Positions 7,576-15,888 of a stretch of DNA of 37,573 bases are shown one piece after another. The notes beneath the pieces were generated by a model. That model made no database searches and had not been told where the DNA came from. It saw only the letters and a program-made list of their open reading frames with translations. The stretch covers positions 1 to 37,573 of the forward strand of contig JBCCHB010000155.1 in assembly GCA_039028975.1 (NCBI GenBank), in the 5' to 3' direction. How positions within the stretch are numbered: position 1 is the stretch's first letter; the number at the start of each line of letters is the position of its first letter. A program made the translations under genes and the position numbers. The stretch comes from JAHBNG01 sp039028975 (GTDB lineage Bacteria; Chloroflexota; Anaerolineae; Caldilineales; Caldilineaceae).

Positions 7576-10500
7576 ATGGCTCTGGATAAATTGGTCATAC
7601 TGGGTGCTCGTGAACACAATTTAAAGAATATTGATCTGGAAATCCCTAGAGATAAGCTAGTGGTGATAACGGGTTTAAGCGGCAGTGGGAAGAGTAGCTT
7701 GGCCTTTGATACCATCTATGCCGAAGGGCAGCGTCGTTACGTTGAGTCGCTCTCGGCCTATGCGCGCCAATTCTTGGGGCTGATGGAGAAGCCCGATGTC
7801 GATCAGATTGAGGGGCTCAGTCCAGCCATCTCCATTGATCAGAAGGGAGCCAGCCGCAACCCGCGCTCCACAGTGGGGACAGTGACAGAAGTATATGACT
7901 ATCTACGCCTCCTCTTTGCTCGTATCGGTCAACCCCATTGCCCAGAATGCGGTGCGCCTATTAGCCAGCAGACACCGTCCCAAATTGTGGATGGTATTAT
8001 GGAGATGGCCGAGGGCAGTCGGCTCATGATTTTGGCCCCGCTGATTAGTGATCGCAAAGGAAACCACAAACAGGTCTTTGAAAATCTACAAAAACAGGGC
8101 TACGCCAGAGTCCGTGTAGACGATGAAATGTACGAGATTTCGGAAGCCCCAGCCTTGGACCGCAACAAGACTCACACTATCGAAGCCATCATCGATCGCA
8201 TTGTGGTGCGCCATCCGGCTCCCGATCCGGATAACGAATTGGAAGAGCTTCCGGGAACAGATCTGGTCCGTTTGACTGATTCTGTAGAGACGGCTCTCAA
8301 GTTGGGAGAAGGTGTTCTGATCGTCTCCAACGTTAGCGATCGGGACAATCCGGTTGATAGAACCTTCAGTGAACAATTCGCCTGCGTCAAATGTGGTATC
8401 AGCCTGCCAGAGATTGAACCTCGTACCTTTAGTTTCAATAGCCCCCACGGTGCGTGCGCAGACTGTGGCGGCTTGGGTCTGTTAAGCGAGTTTGATCCCG
8501 AGCTAATCCTGGATGAAAAACTCTCCTTGGACGAGGGGGCCGTTGTGCCGTGGAAGCGCAAGAATGATAGTGATGGTGATGGATACTACGTCCAGTTGCT
8601 TCGGGCCGTCAGTCGCCAATATGCCATCCCCTTCAATGTGCCGGTTGGCCAACTCAGCTTGAAGCAACGGGATGTGATTCTCTATGGGCCGGGGCGAGAC
8701 AAAAAGGTACGCATGGAGTACCAAACCGCTGGCAGCGATCAGGTTCGACATTACGAGACCGATTTCAACGGCGTCGTCAACAGCCTACGACGCCGGTTTG
8801 AAGAAAGCAGTAGTGATCACATTCGCCAGAAGCTAGAAGAATTTATGAGCATTCGTCCCTGCCCCATTTGTGACGGGAAAAGGCTTAAGCCCTTTGCCTT
8901 GGCCGTTACCATATTAGGCAAAAATATTCATGACATAACAACCCTGCCCGTCAGTGAGTCATTAAACTGGTTTCTTTACTTGCGGGGAACCCAGCCCAAG
9001 CCAGAGTGGATGGGAGAGGTTCAGCACAATAGCATGTCGCTGAATGGTGCCATGCATATCAATGAGATTAAGGGAGACGACTATTCGCCCTTAACACCTC
9101 GAGAGAAGACGATTGCTACCCAGGTGCTCAACGAGATTACAGCACGCCTTGAGTTTATGGTAAATGTAGGGCTGGACTATCTATCACTTGCTCGTACCGC
9201 AGCAACGCTCTCTGGCGGGGAAGCCCAACGGATCCGGCTGGCCACCCAAATTGGCAGCCAGTTGATGGGCGTGCTCTACATTTTGGATGAGCCTAGCATT
9301 GGCTTGCACCAGCGGGACAATGACCGCCTCATCGCCACCTTGAAACGAATGCGGGATCTAGGGAATACAGTTCTCGTTGTTGAGCATGATGAAGATACCA
9401 TTCGGGCCGCAGATTGGGTAGTGGATATGGGGCCGGGTGCGGGTGAACATGGGGGGCATGTAGTAGCTTCAGCGGCCCAAAGTGACTTCATTCATGCCAA
9501 GGATAGCTTAACTGCCCAATATATCCGGGGGGAAAGACGAATAGAGATTCCGATGGAACGTCGAGAGGGCAATGGGGATTATGTCTATCTGAAAGGCGTA
9601 AACGAAAATAACCTAAAGAATGTAGATGTTCGCTTTCCATTGGGCAAATTTATCGCGGTGACGGGCGTCAGCGGTAGCGGTAAGTCCACCCTGGTGGTAG
9701 AAGTGCTCTATAAAAAGTTGGCTCAGATGATGTATCGAGCTAAGGCACGCCCAGGTCGCCATAGTTCATTGGCAGGCATTGAGTATTTGGACAAGGTTAT
9801 TGAGATAGACCAGAGCCCCATTGGCCGTACGCCCCGCAGCAACCCGGCCACTTATGTGGGTGTCTTTACGGCTATCCGGGAGATATTTGCTACCCTACCA
9901 GAGGCCAAAGCCCGGGGGTACAAAGCAGGCCGCTTTAGCTTCAATGTCAAAGGGGGACGTTGCGAAACGTGCCAAGGAGATGGCATTCTGCGCATCGAAA
10001 TGCAGTTTTTGCCGGATGTCTATGTACCGTGCGATGAATGTCGAGGGCAACGGTACAACCGAGAGACATTGGAGATTAAGTTTAATGGAAAATCTGTCGC
10101 CGATGTGCTTGACATGACGGTAGAAGAGGCATTGGCCTTCTTCAAACATATCCCCAAAATCCGCAGCCGTATGGAAACCCTCAATGCAGTGGGCCTCAGC
10201 TATGTCCGTTTAGGTCAGCAGGCTACCACTCTCTCTGGCGGCGAGGCCCAGCGCATCAAACTGAGCAAGGAGTTAAGCCGCCGAGATACGGGCAATACCT
10301 TTTATATTTTAGACGAGCCAACGACCGGCCTTCACTTTGAAGATGTACGTCGTCTACTTACGGTACTTCATGAACTGGTCAATAAAGGCAACACGGTACT
10401 GGTCATTGAACACAACTTAGATGTCATCAAATCTTGCGATTGGGTGATCGATATGGGGCCAGAGGGGGGCAATAAGGGAGGCGAAGTCGTCGCCGAGGGA

Positions 10501-10593
10501 ACGCCGGAGCATATTGTTGAAGCTGCGGAAAAGAGCCATACAGGTAGTTTCTTAAAGCCTATGTTGGCCGAGGAGAATTATTCGGTTATTTAA
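7576..10593 (+). CDS. uvrA: excinuclease ABC subunit A
   Basis: The damage-recognition ATPase of nucleotide excision repair; with UvrB it scans DNA and loads UvrB at lesions. It has 1005 residues with two ABC modules: Walker A GLSGSGKSS at 33-41 and GVSGSGKST at 697-705, and signature LSGGEAQRI at 545-553 and 886-894. Two CxxC...CxxC zinc modules lie at C270/C273...CADC near 294-297 and at C796/C799...C819/C822. The start at ATG 7576 follows AAGGGGAC (7561-7568). Slightly longer than typical UvrA (about 940-960) because of a roughly 30-residue insertion near 470-510, before the first signature helix. Stands alone here without uvrB or uvrC. Confidence 0.98.
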   Translation: MALDKLVILGAREHNLKNIDLEIPRDKLVVITGLSGSGKSSLAFDTIYAEGQRRYVESLSAYARQFLGLMEKPDVDQIEGLSPAISIDQKGASRNPRSTVGTVTEVYDYLRLLFARIGQPHCPECGAPISQQTPSQIVDGIMEMAEGSRLMILAPLISDRKGNHKQVFENLQKQGYARVRVDDEMYEISEAPALDRNKTHTIEAIIDRIVVRHPAPDPDNELEELPGTDLVRLTDSVETALKLGEGVLIVSNVSDRDNPVDRTFSEQFACVKCGISLPEIEPRTFSFNSPHGACADCGGLGLLSEFDPELILDEKLSLDEGAVVPWKRKNDSDGDGYYVQLLRAVSRQYAIPFNVPVGQLSLKQRDVILYGPGRDKKVRMEYQTAGSDQVRHYETDFNGVVNSLRRRFEESSSDHIRQKLEEFMSIRPCPICDGKRLKPFALAVTILGKNIHDITTLPVSESLNWFLYLRGTQPKPEWMGEVQHNSMSLNGAMHINEIKGDDYSPLTPREKTIATQVLNEITARLEFMVNVGLDYLSLARTAATLSGGEAQRIRLATQIGSQLMGVLYILDEPSIGLHQRDNDRLIATLKRMRDLGNTVLVVEHDEDTIRAADWVVDMGPGAGEHGGHVVASAAQSDFIHAKDSLTAQYIRGERRIEIPMERREGNGDYVYLKGVNENNLKNVDVRFPLGKFIAVTGVSGSGKSTLVVEVLYKKLAQMMYRAKARPGRHSSLAGIEYLDKVIEIDQSPIGRTPRSNPATYVGVFTAIREIFATLPEAKARGYKAGRFSFNVKGGRCETCQGDGILRIEMQFLPDVYVPCDECRGQRYNRETLEIKFNGKSVADVLDMTVEEALAFFKHIPKIRSRMETLNAVGLSYVRLGQQATTLSGGEAQRIKLSKELSRRDTGNTFYILDEPTTGLHFEDVRRLLTVLHELVNKGNTVLVIEHNLDVIKSCDWVIDMGPEGGNKGGEVVAEGTPEHIVEAAEKSHTGSFLKPMLAEENYSVI

Positions 10594-10729
10594 CCAACGA
10601 CCGACTCAATGTTGTTAAGTTAAGACCCGTACGGACCCGTTCCGTCTGCAACGCACGGTGAACACTCTGGCTAGAAGGGCAAAATTCAGGGCGTCGTGCA
10701 TGGCAGTCTCACTAACTTCATGACATTGA
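10594..10729. other. convergent spacer with decayed repeat fragment
   Basis: Separates uvrA from the convergent LysM gene. It includes CTGCAACGCACGGTGA (about 10649-10664), a partial match to the conserved core of element A. No terminator with a T-run is evident. Confidence 0.4.
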
Positions 10730-12094
10730 CTACTTTGGATTCACCTGCAAGATCTGTCCCGCCTGAAGAGCCTCGGGCGAAGCGAGATCTGCGCGGTTCA
10801 GTTCATAGATTTCGCGCCATCGTGCCGCATTCCCGTAGAGGCGTTCCGCAATCACCCAGAGCATATCTCCTTCTTGCACGATGTAGCTATCTGGCACGCG
10901 GAAGACAAGGGCCAGATCATTGACTCGGCTGATGTCAGGTAAAGTGAGCAGCGCATCGATCAACTGCCTTCGTTCTTCGTAGGAACGAGCCTGACCAACA
11001 ACCACCAAAGTATCGTCCTCAAGTTGGCCATCAATGGGTAGCGTCGCTAATGTGGTGTAGCCAGCATTGCGCAATTCTGCCAAAATGTCATAGGGCCTCA
11101 CACGGCTTAACCCAGCCACGTTGCTTGGATCTGCATCGACAACGACAGGCGTTGCATTTTCTGTTGCCGACGATGGGATCGGCTCCAACTCAATGGTGAT
11201 GCGAGGTTCTTCGCCAGAACTGTCAGCAACATCACTAGGAATTCCCTCATCAGACGGTACTTGCTCAGGAGATTGCTCAATAAGATTTTCTTGGGGCAAA
11301 GCAGGCGTTGTTGGCGTCTGAGCTGGGGTGCTGGTTGGGCTACTCAGAGAAGGAGAATCGGCTTCGGTGGCGTCTGCGTTATTCTGCTCCTCGGATGTCA
11401 GCGGCACATTAGGTGCAACTCCGTTGGCATTTTCAACAGAATGATCAGTAGAATCATTAGCAGGTGGTGTGGCTGTGGCAACAGTAGCCGTATTCTGGTC
11501 ACCACCCAAAGCCGAAACCAATGCCCCAAGTTCATTGCTGTAGAACCAACCCGCGCCAATTAGCCCTATGATGAAAAGAGATGCGACAGCCGCAGCGATT
11601 CTTGTGGAGTTTGAAGCAGGCTTGGGTTCAGGAACAACAAGGCTACCAACATTCGGTGGCAATTCGGCAACCTGTGGAGCGGCTGGCAGTTGCTCCAATA
11701 TGGCTTGAGATGGATCTTGGCCTTGGCGTTGAGCACGCTGTCGTGCTTGGTGAGCACGCAGTAGCCATTCACCTTCGTCTCGTAAAACATCATTCAAGGG
11801 GATTTGCGAAACGGAATGACGCATTAGGTCAAATTTGCCCAGACGCTCAGACAATATGGCCGCTAAAAGAAGCAGATCCGAGCTGACTACATGCATCAAT
11901 CCTTCTTGTACCACATCTAACGCCGCTTCTGGGCTTTGTTGCTCCAGCATCTTCTCGGCTTGGGTATAGTAGTATTGAGAAGAACCTTCCATAGGTAGAG
12001 AACCTGAGAGATCGGTACCACAAGCTGGACAGATGGCTGCACTAGGCGCTATTTCTGCAATTTGACTACAGTTGCTACAAGAAACGGTGTACAT
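10730..12094 (-). CDS. zinc-ribbon, single-pass membrane, LysM protein
   Basis: A 454-residue protein. An N-terminal zinc ribbon (C6xxC9...C22xxC25) is followed by a helical tetratricopeptide-like stretch (about 40-125), one membrane helix at about 165-184, a Thr/Ser/Pro/acid-rich linker (about 190-320), a BON-like alpha/beta domain (about 330-400; GQARSYEERRQLIDAL), and a C-terminal LysM domain (about 403-454, starting YIVQEGDMLWVIAERLYG). LysM binds N-acetylglucosamine polymers. In this layout the zinc ribbon is cytoplasmic and the LysM end probably extracellular, so it may tie a cytoplasmic partner to the cell wall. BON plus LysM is a known pairing. The start ATG at 12094 has no strong Shine-Dalgarno. 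Exact role unknown. Confidence 0.88.
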   Translation of the reverse strand: MYTVSCSNCSQIAEIAPSAAICPACGTDLSGSLPMEGSSQYYYTQAEKMLEQQSPEAALDVVQEGLMHVVSSDLLLLAAILSERLGKFDLMRHSVSQIPLNDVLRDEGEWLLRAHQARQRAQRQGQDPSQAILEQLPAAPQVAELPPNVGSLVVPEPKPASNSTRIAAAVASLFIIGLIGAGWFYSNELGALVSALGGDQNTATVATATPPANDSTDHSVENANGVAPNVPLTSEEQNNADATEADSPSLSSPTSTPAQTPTTPALPQENLIEQSPEQVPSDEGIPSDVADSSGEEPRITIELEPIPSSATENATPVVVDADPSNVAGLSRVRPYDILAELRNAGYTTLATLPIDGQLEDDTLVVVGQARSYEERRQLIDALLTLPDISRVNDLALVFRVPDSYIVQEGDMLWVIAERLYGNAARWREIYELNRADLASPEALQAGQILQVNPK

Positions 12095-12171
12095 GGATTG
12101 GGCGAATAAACGAGCCTATTGATACTGCGGTTCGCGTTGATGAAAACTGGGTGTTGGTCATTACGTTGTCT

Positions 12172-12267
12172 AGAAACCGAGTTTTTCGACTATACAACGA
12201 GATTTTAGCACCAAATTAGCCTGATTTCTCCGACAAACTACTCGGAACCGTAAAAAACTCGGTTTCT
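12172..12267. repeat. MITE-like inverted-repeat element B, copy 1
   Basis: 96-bp element with perfect 15-bp terminal inverted repeats, AGAAACCGAGTTTTT at 12172-12186 and AAAAACTCGGTTTCT at 12253-12267. It contains ACTACTCGGAACCGT near the right end. Similarity to the second copy (29389-29483) continues past the right arm as GAGTTYGGT. It has no open frame. Confidence 0.85.
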
Positions 12268-12607
12268 GAGTTCGGTGATAGGACCGGCAACAAAATAACT
12301 AGGAAAGTTGATGGGGCTAAACCCAACTGAAACACGCACGTTATTTACGACTCATTCCTAGCACCCCCCATTGGTTATTAGCGGGTATACCACTAAAGAG
12401 GTAGGCCAAATTGCATGGCCAATCGGTTTTCTGTGGGGCAGCTAATGGTTGTTGACGGGTGATTTGGACGGAACACTGTGGACTTCAATGTTTGAGCAGT
12501 GTACCATGCTCGTCCATTCGGCGCAAGAAGCTCCAAATTGGAGACGAATTTATTGTTGACAATACCAGATGCGTTTGCCGCGAGAGTATATTGCACTGGG
12601 CTCACCC

Positions 12608-12680
12608 AAATGCAACGCACCCGGTTGATGATTTTAGGTTCGAGCATCTGGCTGTGCTGGGTGCAATGCATTCGGCACTC
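12608..12680. repeat. nested ATGCAACGCAC palindromes
   Basis: AATGCAACGCACCC (about 12609-12622) faces GGGTGCAATGCATT as an imperfect inverted repeat (12 of 14). GCATTCGG then pairs with CCGAATGC at the left edge of element A copy 2, so several palindromes are nested in tandem. Confidence 0.6.
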
Positions 12681-12683
12681 AAC

Positions 12684-12784
12684 CCGAATGCAACGCACGG
12701 TTGAGCATAGGGTGGGACGGTCCGTGCGCTTTTACAACCGTGCATCGCATTCTTCTACGCTTGCCCCAAAACTGAGATGCACCC
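12684..12784 (+). repeat. dispersed palindromic element A, copy 2
   Basis: Matches 7101-7202: GAATGCAACGCACGGTTG, GGGACGGTCC, CAACCGTGCATCGCATTC and AAACTGAGATGC in the same order and spacing. It can fold into a long stem. Confidence 0.8.
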
Positions 12785-12805
12785 GATAGACAATACGTTA
12801 GTTAC

Positions 12806-12835
12806 TTTACGAATTAAGAGGGAGTATGGTATAGT
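12806..12835 (+). promoter_or_regulatory. extended -10 promoter for the HerA gene pair
   Basis: TTTACG (12806-12811) and TGGTATAGT (12827-12835) with 18-base spacing from TTTACG to TATAGT; about 110 bases upstream of the first start codon. Confidence 0.5.
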
Positions 12836-12945
12836 GTGGAACACCAGTTCTAGTCTGAGGGCGCGAGATGTATAGCAGCTTACGCCCTGCAATCTTGCGA
12901 TGAACAACAGAAATCAATCAGTAGGCTCTATTCGGGGCAACAGGT

Positions 12946-13545
12946 ATGCAAATCGGTAAAATTGTCAACTCGACTTCCCATATTGATTACACTTGCCAGA
13001 TCTATGGGCTGGGGGAGCATCATCCTCTCCCAGCGCCTGAAGATTACGCGTTTGGCAACTTCGTCTCTATACAAGTAGGTGGAACTCATACAGCCATTAG
13101 CCATATTCTAGGGATTGCCTACAATACTCAGCTAATGAATCCGGACTTTGGTACATTGGGGCCTCGCCTCAACTCGTCTGAGCAGACGCCTGTCTTTACG
13201 CCTGATTTTCTTTTGGAGCAAGCGACGCTGGTAGGGATTCTGGCGCTTGGCTGGAAGGACACTGACGGGCATACTTATCAGGGCGTTCCGCCCATAACCG
13301 CCTCTGTAAATGATACGGTAACCAAATTGGAAGAAGAAGAGATCGAGCACTTCCATCAGAATCAGCAAGGTGGACCGCGTCTCTCCTATATGCCAATTCT
13401 GCTCAATCAAAACCACCCATTGGTTCCCCAATTGCAGACCCGCATTGTGGATCAGTTATTAGAGCTATTTCCCTTTCACCAGAATCAACTCAGCCTGATT
13501 CGCAATAATTTGGCCTGGAGAAGCATCGTTCAACCTGCAAGCTAA
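12946..13545 (+). CDS. HAS-barrel-like partner of HerA
   Basis: A 199-residue soluble protein of unknown function whose stop is three bases before the HerA start, so the two are almost certainly translated together. The N terminus (IGKIVNSTSHIDYTC, then a glycine-rich turn and GNFVSIQVGG) reads like the beta-barrel found at the N terminus of HerA-type ATPases (HAS barrel). It may form a barrel subunit that caps or adapts the hexamer. The C-terminal half is acidic and helical (KLEEEEIEHF), then hydrophobic/proline-rich. It lacks the aspartate motifs of the nuclease NurA, which usually occupies this position. The assignment as HAS-like is inference from pattern, not a search. Confidence 0.7.
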   Translation: MQIGKIVNSTSHIDYTCQIYGLGEHHPLPAPEDYAFGNFVSIQVGGTHTAISHILGIAYNTQLMNPDFGTLGPRLNSSEQTPVFTPDFLLEQATLVGILALGWKDTDGHTYQGVPPITASVNDTVTKLEEEEIEHFHQNQQGGPRLSYMPILLNQNHPLVPQLQTRIVDQLLELFPFHQNQLSLIRNNLAWRSIVQPAS

Positions 13546-13548
13546 CCT

Positions 13549-15237
13549 ATGATCAACCCGAATTGCGTCGGTGCCGTTAAGGGACCAGGCGAAACCCCCA
13601 ACGAATTTACTTTTGTGGCCCCAGATGGGGACCGCCGTTTGAAGCACGGTGAATTTATCTACTACTACCTGGACGTAGATGGTGATGAACGCCAAATTTT
13701 GGGCCGCATCTCAGGCCGCCAGTCGATTCGCGTCTTCCCAGATAGCTTTATGGCCGATCCGGATGTGCCGCCCAGCCAGATTGCATCCCTGCTTGGGTAT
13801 GACAGCCCAGACAGTGAACTCTTTGAGCTGACGGTAACCGTGCTTGGCTACCATAGCCCCATTATGGGAGATTTTATTAACCCCCGGGTTCCACCGGCTG
13901 CTGGCTGGCCCATCTTTATTGCCAGTGATGACCTGCTGACCACCGTTTTGAGTAAACGCAAGAAGGCGGACCGAGGGAGCGCCCATCTGGGCAGCCTCCT
14001 TTCGCGAGCCGGGGATGCGGTTCCGGTCGCGCTGGACGTGAGCGGATTTACGTCAACCCATTTGGCGATTATTGCCAGCACAGGCAGCGGCAAGAGCTAT
14101 CTGGCAGGTGTCCTGCTGGAAGAGATGATGATGCCACATAACCGGGCCTCGGTACTCATTATCGATCCCCACGGTGAGTACAATACGCTCCAGCAGATGC
14201 AAAATTTGGCTCCCTTTAGCGAAGGGAATTACAAACCCAGGATACGTATCTTTCGGCCTGATCAGATCAAAATACGGGTAGACAGCCTCAATATCGGCGA
14301 TCTGCGCTACCTGCTGCCCAATCTCTCTGATAAGATGCACTATCAACTCTCACGGGCCTACGCCTATGCCCAGCGCAGCTTTAAAGGCGGCTATACATTA
14401 GAGCAGCTGATGCTTTCGGTGCGAGAGACGGCAGAGGGAAAAAGTGATGAAGAGTCCTTGGAGGAAGATCCAACGACGGGCGCACTCATTTGGCGTTTGG
14501 GTAGCGTCTTTAAAGCTAGCACCATTTTTAACGACTTTGAAAGTCTAGAGCTAAACGAACTCTTCCGCCCTGGTCAATGTACGGTGGTACAGCTCAATGA
14601 AGTGGATCAGCGAGAGCAGCAGGTGATTGCTGCAACCTTGTTACGGCGAGTCTATCAAGCTCGTATCGATACAGTCAAGGGGAAGGTCGAACGGGGGAGC
14701 AAAAACTACGTTCCCTTCCCGGTCTTCTGCCTGATGGAAGAGGCTCACAACTATGCACCGGCCAACGCAGACGCGGTCAGCTCGGATGTGTTGAAGCAGA
14801 TTCTTAGTGAAGGGCGCAAATTTGGCGTTAGCATTGGTCTCATTTCTCAGCGTCCAGGCAAGCTCGATTCAGACGTGCTTAGCCAGTGCATGACCCAGTG
14901 CATTATGCGCATCACCAACCCCATCGATCAGAACCGCATTGCCGAATCGGTAGAGAGTGTAGGGCGGGATCTGCTCAAGGAGTTGCCTAGTCTGAGCAAG
15001 GGGCAGGTCATTGTGAGTGGTGCCAGCGTTAATACACCTGTGATGCTGCGGGTCCGCACTCGCATTACCGATCACGGTGGGGAGAACGTCAACGCACCCG
15101 ACGAGTGGCTGGCCTGGTTTGAGGATGCGCGCGAAGAAGCGGATACCCGAGATCAGTCAGCGATTATCGAGCAGGTGCTAGACGAGGAAGAGGATGGGGA
15201 TCTGCTCTTTGCTACGCCACGGACGAGTCGGGCATAA
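13549..15237 (+). CDS. herA: HerA-type hexameric DNA-translocase ATPase
   Basis: A 562-residue ATPase of the HerA/FtsK superfamily (DUF87). The N-terminal HAS barrel lies at about residues 1-100 (FTFVAPDGDRRLKHGEF, ILGRISGRQ). Walker A is ASTGSGKS with K182, followed by the HerA signature IDPHGEYN at 205-212. Walker B is FCLMEEAHNY with E397/E398, and SQRPGKLDSDVLSQC carries the sensor/arginine region. HerA forms a hexameric ring that pumps double-stranded DNA, usually for the nuclease NurA in end resection; related rings work with other effectors, including phage-defence nucleases. No NurA is visible here. The acidic tail (DEEEDGD) is not unusual. No clear Shine-Dalgarno: translation is probably coupled to the preceding gene. 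Confidence 0.93.
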   Translation: MINPNCVGAVKGPGETPNEFTFVAPDGDRRLKHGEFIYYYLDVDGDERQILGRISGRQSIRVFPDSFMADPDVPPSQIASLLGYDSPDSELFELTVTVLGYHSPIMGDFINPRVPPAAGWPIFIASDDLLTTVLSKRKKADRGSAHLGSLLSRAGDAVPVALDVSGFTSTHLAIIASTGSGKSYLAGVLLEEMMMPHNRASVLIIDPHGEYNTLQQMQNLAPFSEGNYKPRIRIFRPDQIKIRVDSLNIGDLRYLLPNLSDKMHYQLSRAYAYAQRSFKGGYTLEQLMLSVRETAEGKSDEESLEEDPTTGALIWRLGSVFKASTIFNDFESLELNELFRPGQCTVVQLNEVDQREQQVIAATLLRRVYQARIDTVKGKVERGSKNYVPFPVFCLMEEAHNYAPANADAVSSDVLKQILSEGRKFGVSIGLISQRPGKLDSDVLSQCMTQCIMRITNPIDQNRIAESVESVGRDLLKELPSLSKGQVIVSGASVNTPVMLRVRTRITDHGGENVNAPDEWLAWFEDAREEADTRDQSAIIEQVLDEEEDGDLLFATPRTSRA

Positions 15238-15239
15238 CA

Positions 15240-15268
15240 CTGCGGAAACAAAGATTTCGCAGATTTTT
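15240..15268 (+). terminator. probable intrinsic terminator after herA
   Basis: CTGCGGAAA pairs with TTTCGCAG (one bulged G, loop CAAAGA), followed by ATTTTT. It begins three bases after the herA stop. Confidence 0.55.
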
Positions 15269-15312
15269 CAAGCTCTTTGGGATTTCATACATTCGACAAG
15301 CTCAGTACAAGT

Positions 15313-15415
15313 GTGGTTGACAACTTTATTGAACAAAGATTTTAAAGATTAAGAAGATTTTCTCTTCTAATCTTAATAATCTGGCTAATCCCTGTTCATT
15401 TTTTCTGTCAACCAC
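15313..15415. repeat. nested inverted-repeat unit
   Basis: Outer arms GTGGTTGACA (15313-15322) and TGTCAACCAC (15406-15415) are perfect. Inside, AAGATTAAGAAGA faces TCTTCTAATCTT across TTTC. An AAAGATT motif recurs. It looks like a small non-coding repeat element with a fold-back structure. Confidence 0.6.
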
Positions 15416-15556
15416 GTTAGATCCGGTTGAACCATTTTGCAGTCAGAGATTTCCACGAAATTCACGCCACTTTACCCTTTTTGCAGTAGAGTCATGATTA
15501 TCCTACAAACCGTTTTGAAGCGACATGCTTGGCTGAATTGGTTAATTTGGAACGCG

Positions 15557-15607
15557 GCGGGCGAAGAATCTCTAATCCCATTAACGATCTGGAGATTCTT
15601 CGCCCGC
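15557..15607. repeat. perfect 16-bp hairpin
   Basis: GCGGGCGAAGAATCTC (15557-15572) and GAGATTCTTCGCCCGC (15592-15607), loop 19. CATGCTTGGC and ACCAAGCAGAATGAC outside it extend the dyad imperfectly. The GAAGAATCTC/CATTCTG wording resembles short palindromes scattered through many bacterial genomes. Confidence 0.75.
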
Positions 15608-15829
15608 TGTAGGCTCCAGGTCATTGCGTGACCGTAACCAAGCAGAATGACAATTTTGAGGTTGTTCAGTTTAGCTTGATGTCCATCAGTTGCAAACCGC
15701 TCCTACGATTGGTCCATACCAATTTATCAGAATTTACCATCCACTCCACCAGAAAAAACCTCTGCTCACACTTCCCTCGCAAGTAAGATACGCCTCCTTA
15801 AATTTGGGGTAGAATCCAAGGCATCCATG

Positions 15830-15838
15830 TGCTATAAT
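15830..15838 (+). promoter_or_regulatory. consensus extended -10 promoter
   Basis: TGCTATAAT is a perfect extended -10, 50 bases before the EAD1-ATPase start. No good -35 is seen, as is common for extended -10 promoters. Confidence 0.6.
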
Positions 15839-15888
15839 TATGGGCATTGTATATCGAATAATTTCCCAAATAGCTATCGCAAAATCCC

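Larger units (their letters stand above)
12095..12945. other. repeat-rich intergenic region
   Basis: 851 bases between divergent genes. It contains MITE-like element B copy 1 (12172-12267), a cluster of ATGCAACGCAC palindromes (12608-12680), element A copy 2 (12684-12784), and an extended -10 promoter for the HerA gene pair (12827-12835). Small open frames here run through the repeats and look non-coding. Confidence 0.75.
15238..15888. other. intergenic region with terminator and stem-loop repeats
   Basis: 651 bases. Contains a probable terminator (15240-15268), a TTCGACAAGCTCAG dispersed oligonucleotide (about 15293-15306), a nested inverted-repeat unit (15313-15415), a perfect 16-bp hairpin (15557-15607), and an extended -10 promoter (15830-15838). 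Nothing coding is seen. Confidence 0.7.

Noticed and set aside
10616..10660. Rho-independent terminator after uvrA
   Set aside because: ACCCGTACGGACCCGTTCCG has only weak pairing and no T-run.
12459..12789. Overlapping open frames of 81-101 residues
   Set aside because: They are read-throughs of the palindromic repeat cluster and element A, on both strands.
15437..15631. 64-residue open frame
   Set aside because: Crosses the 16-bp hairpin and lacks a start context.
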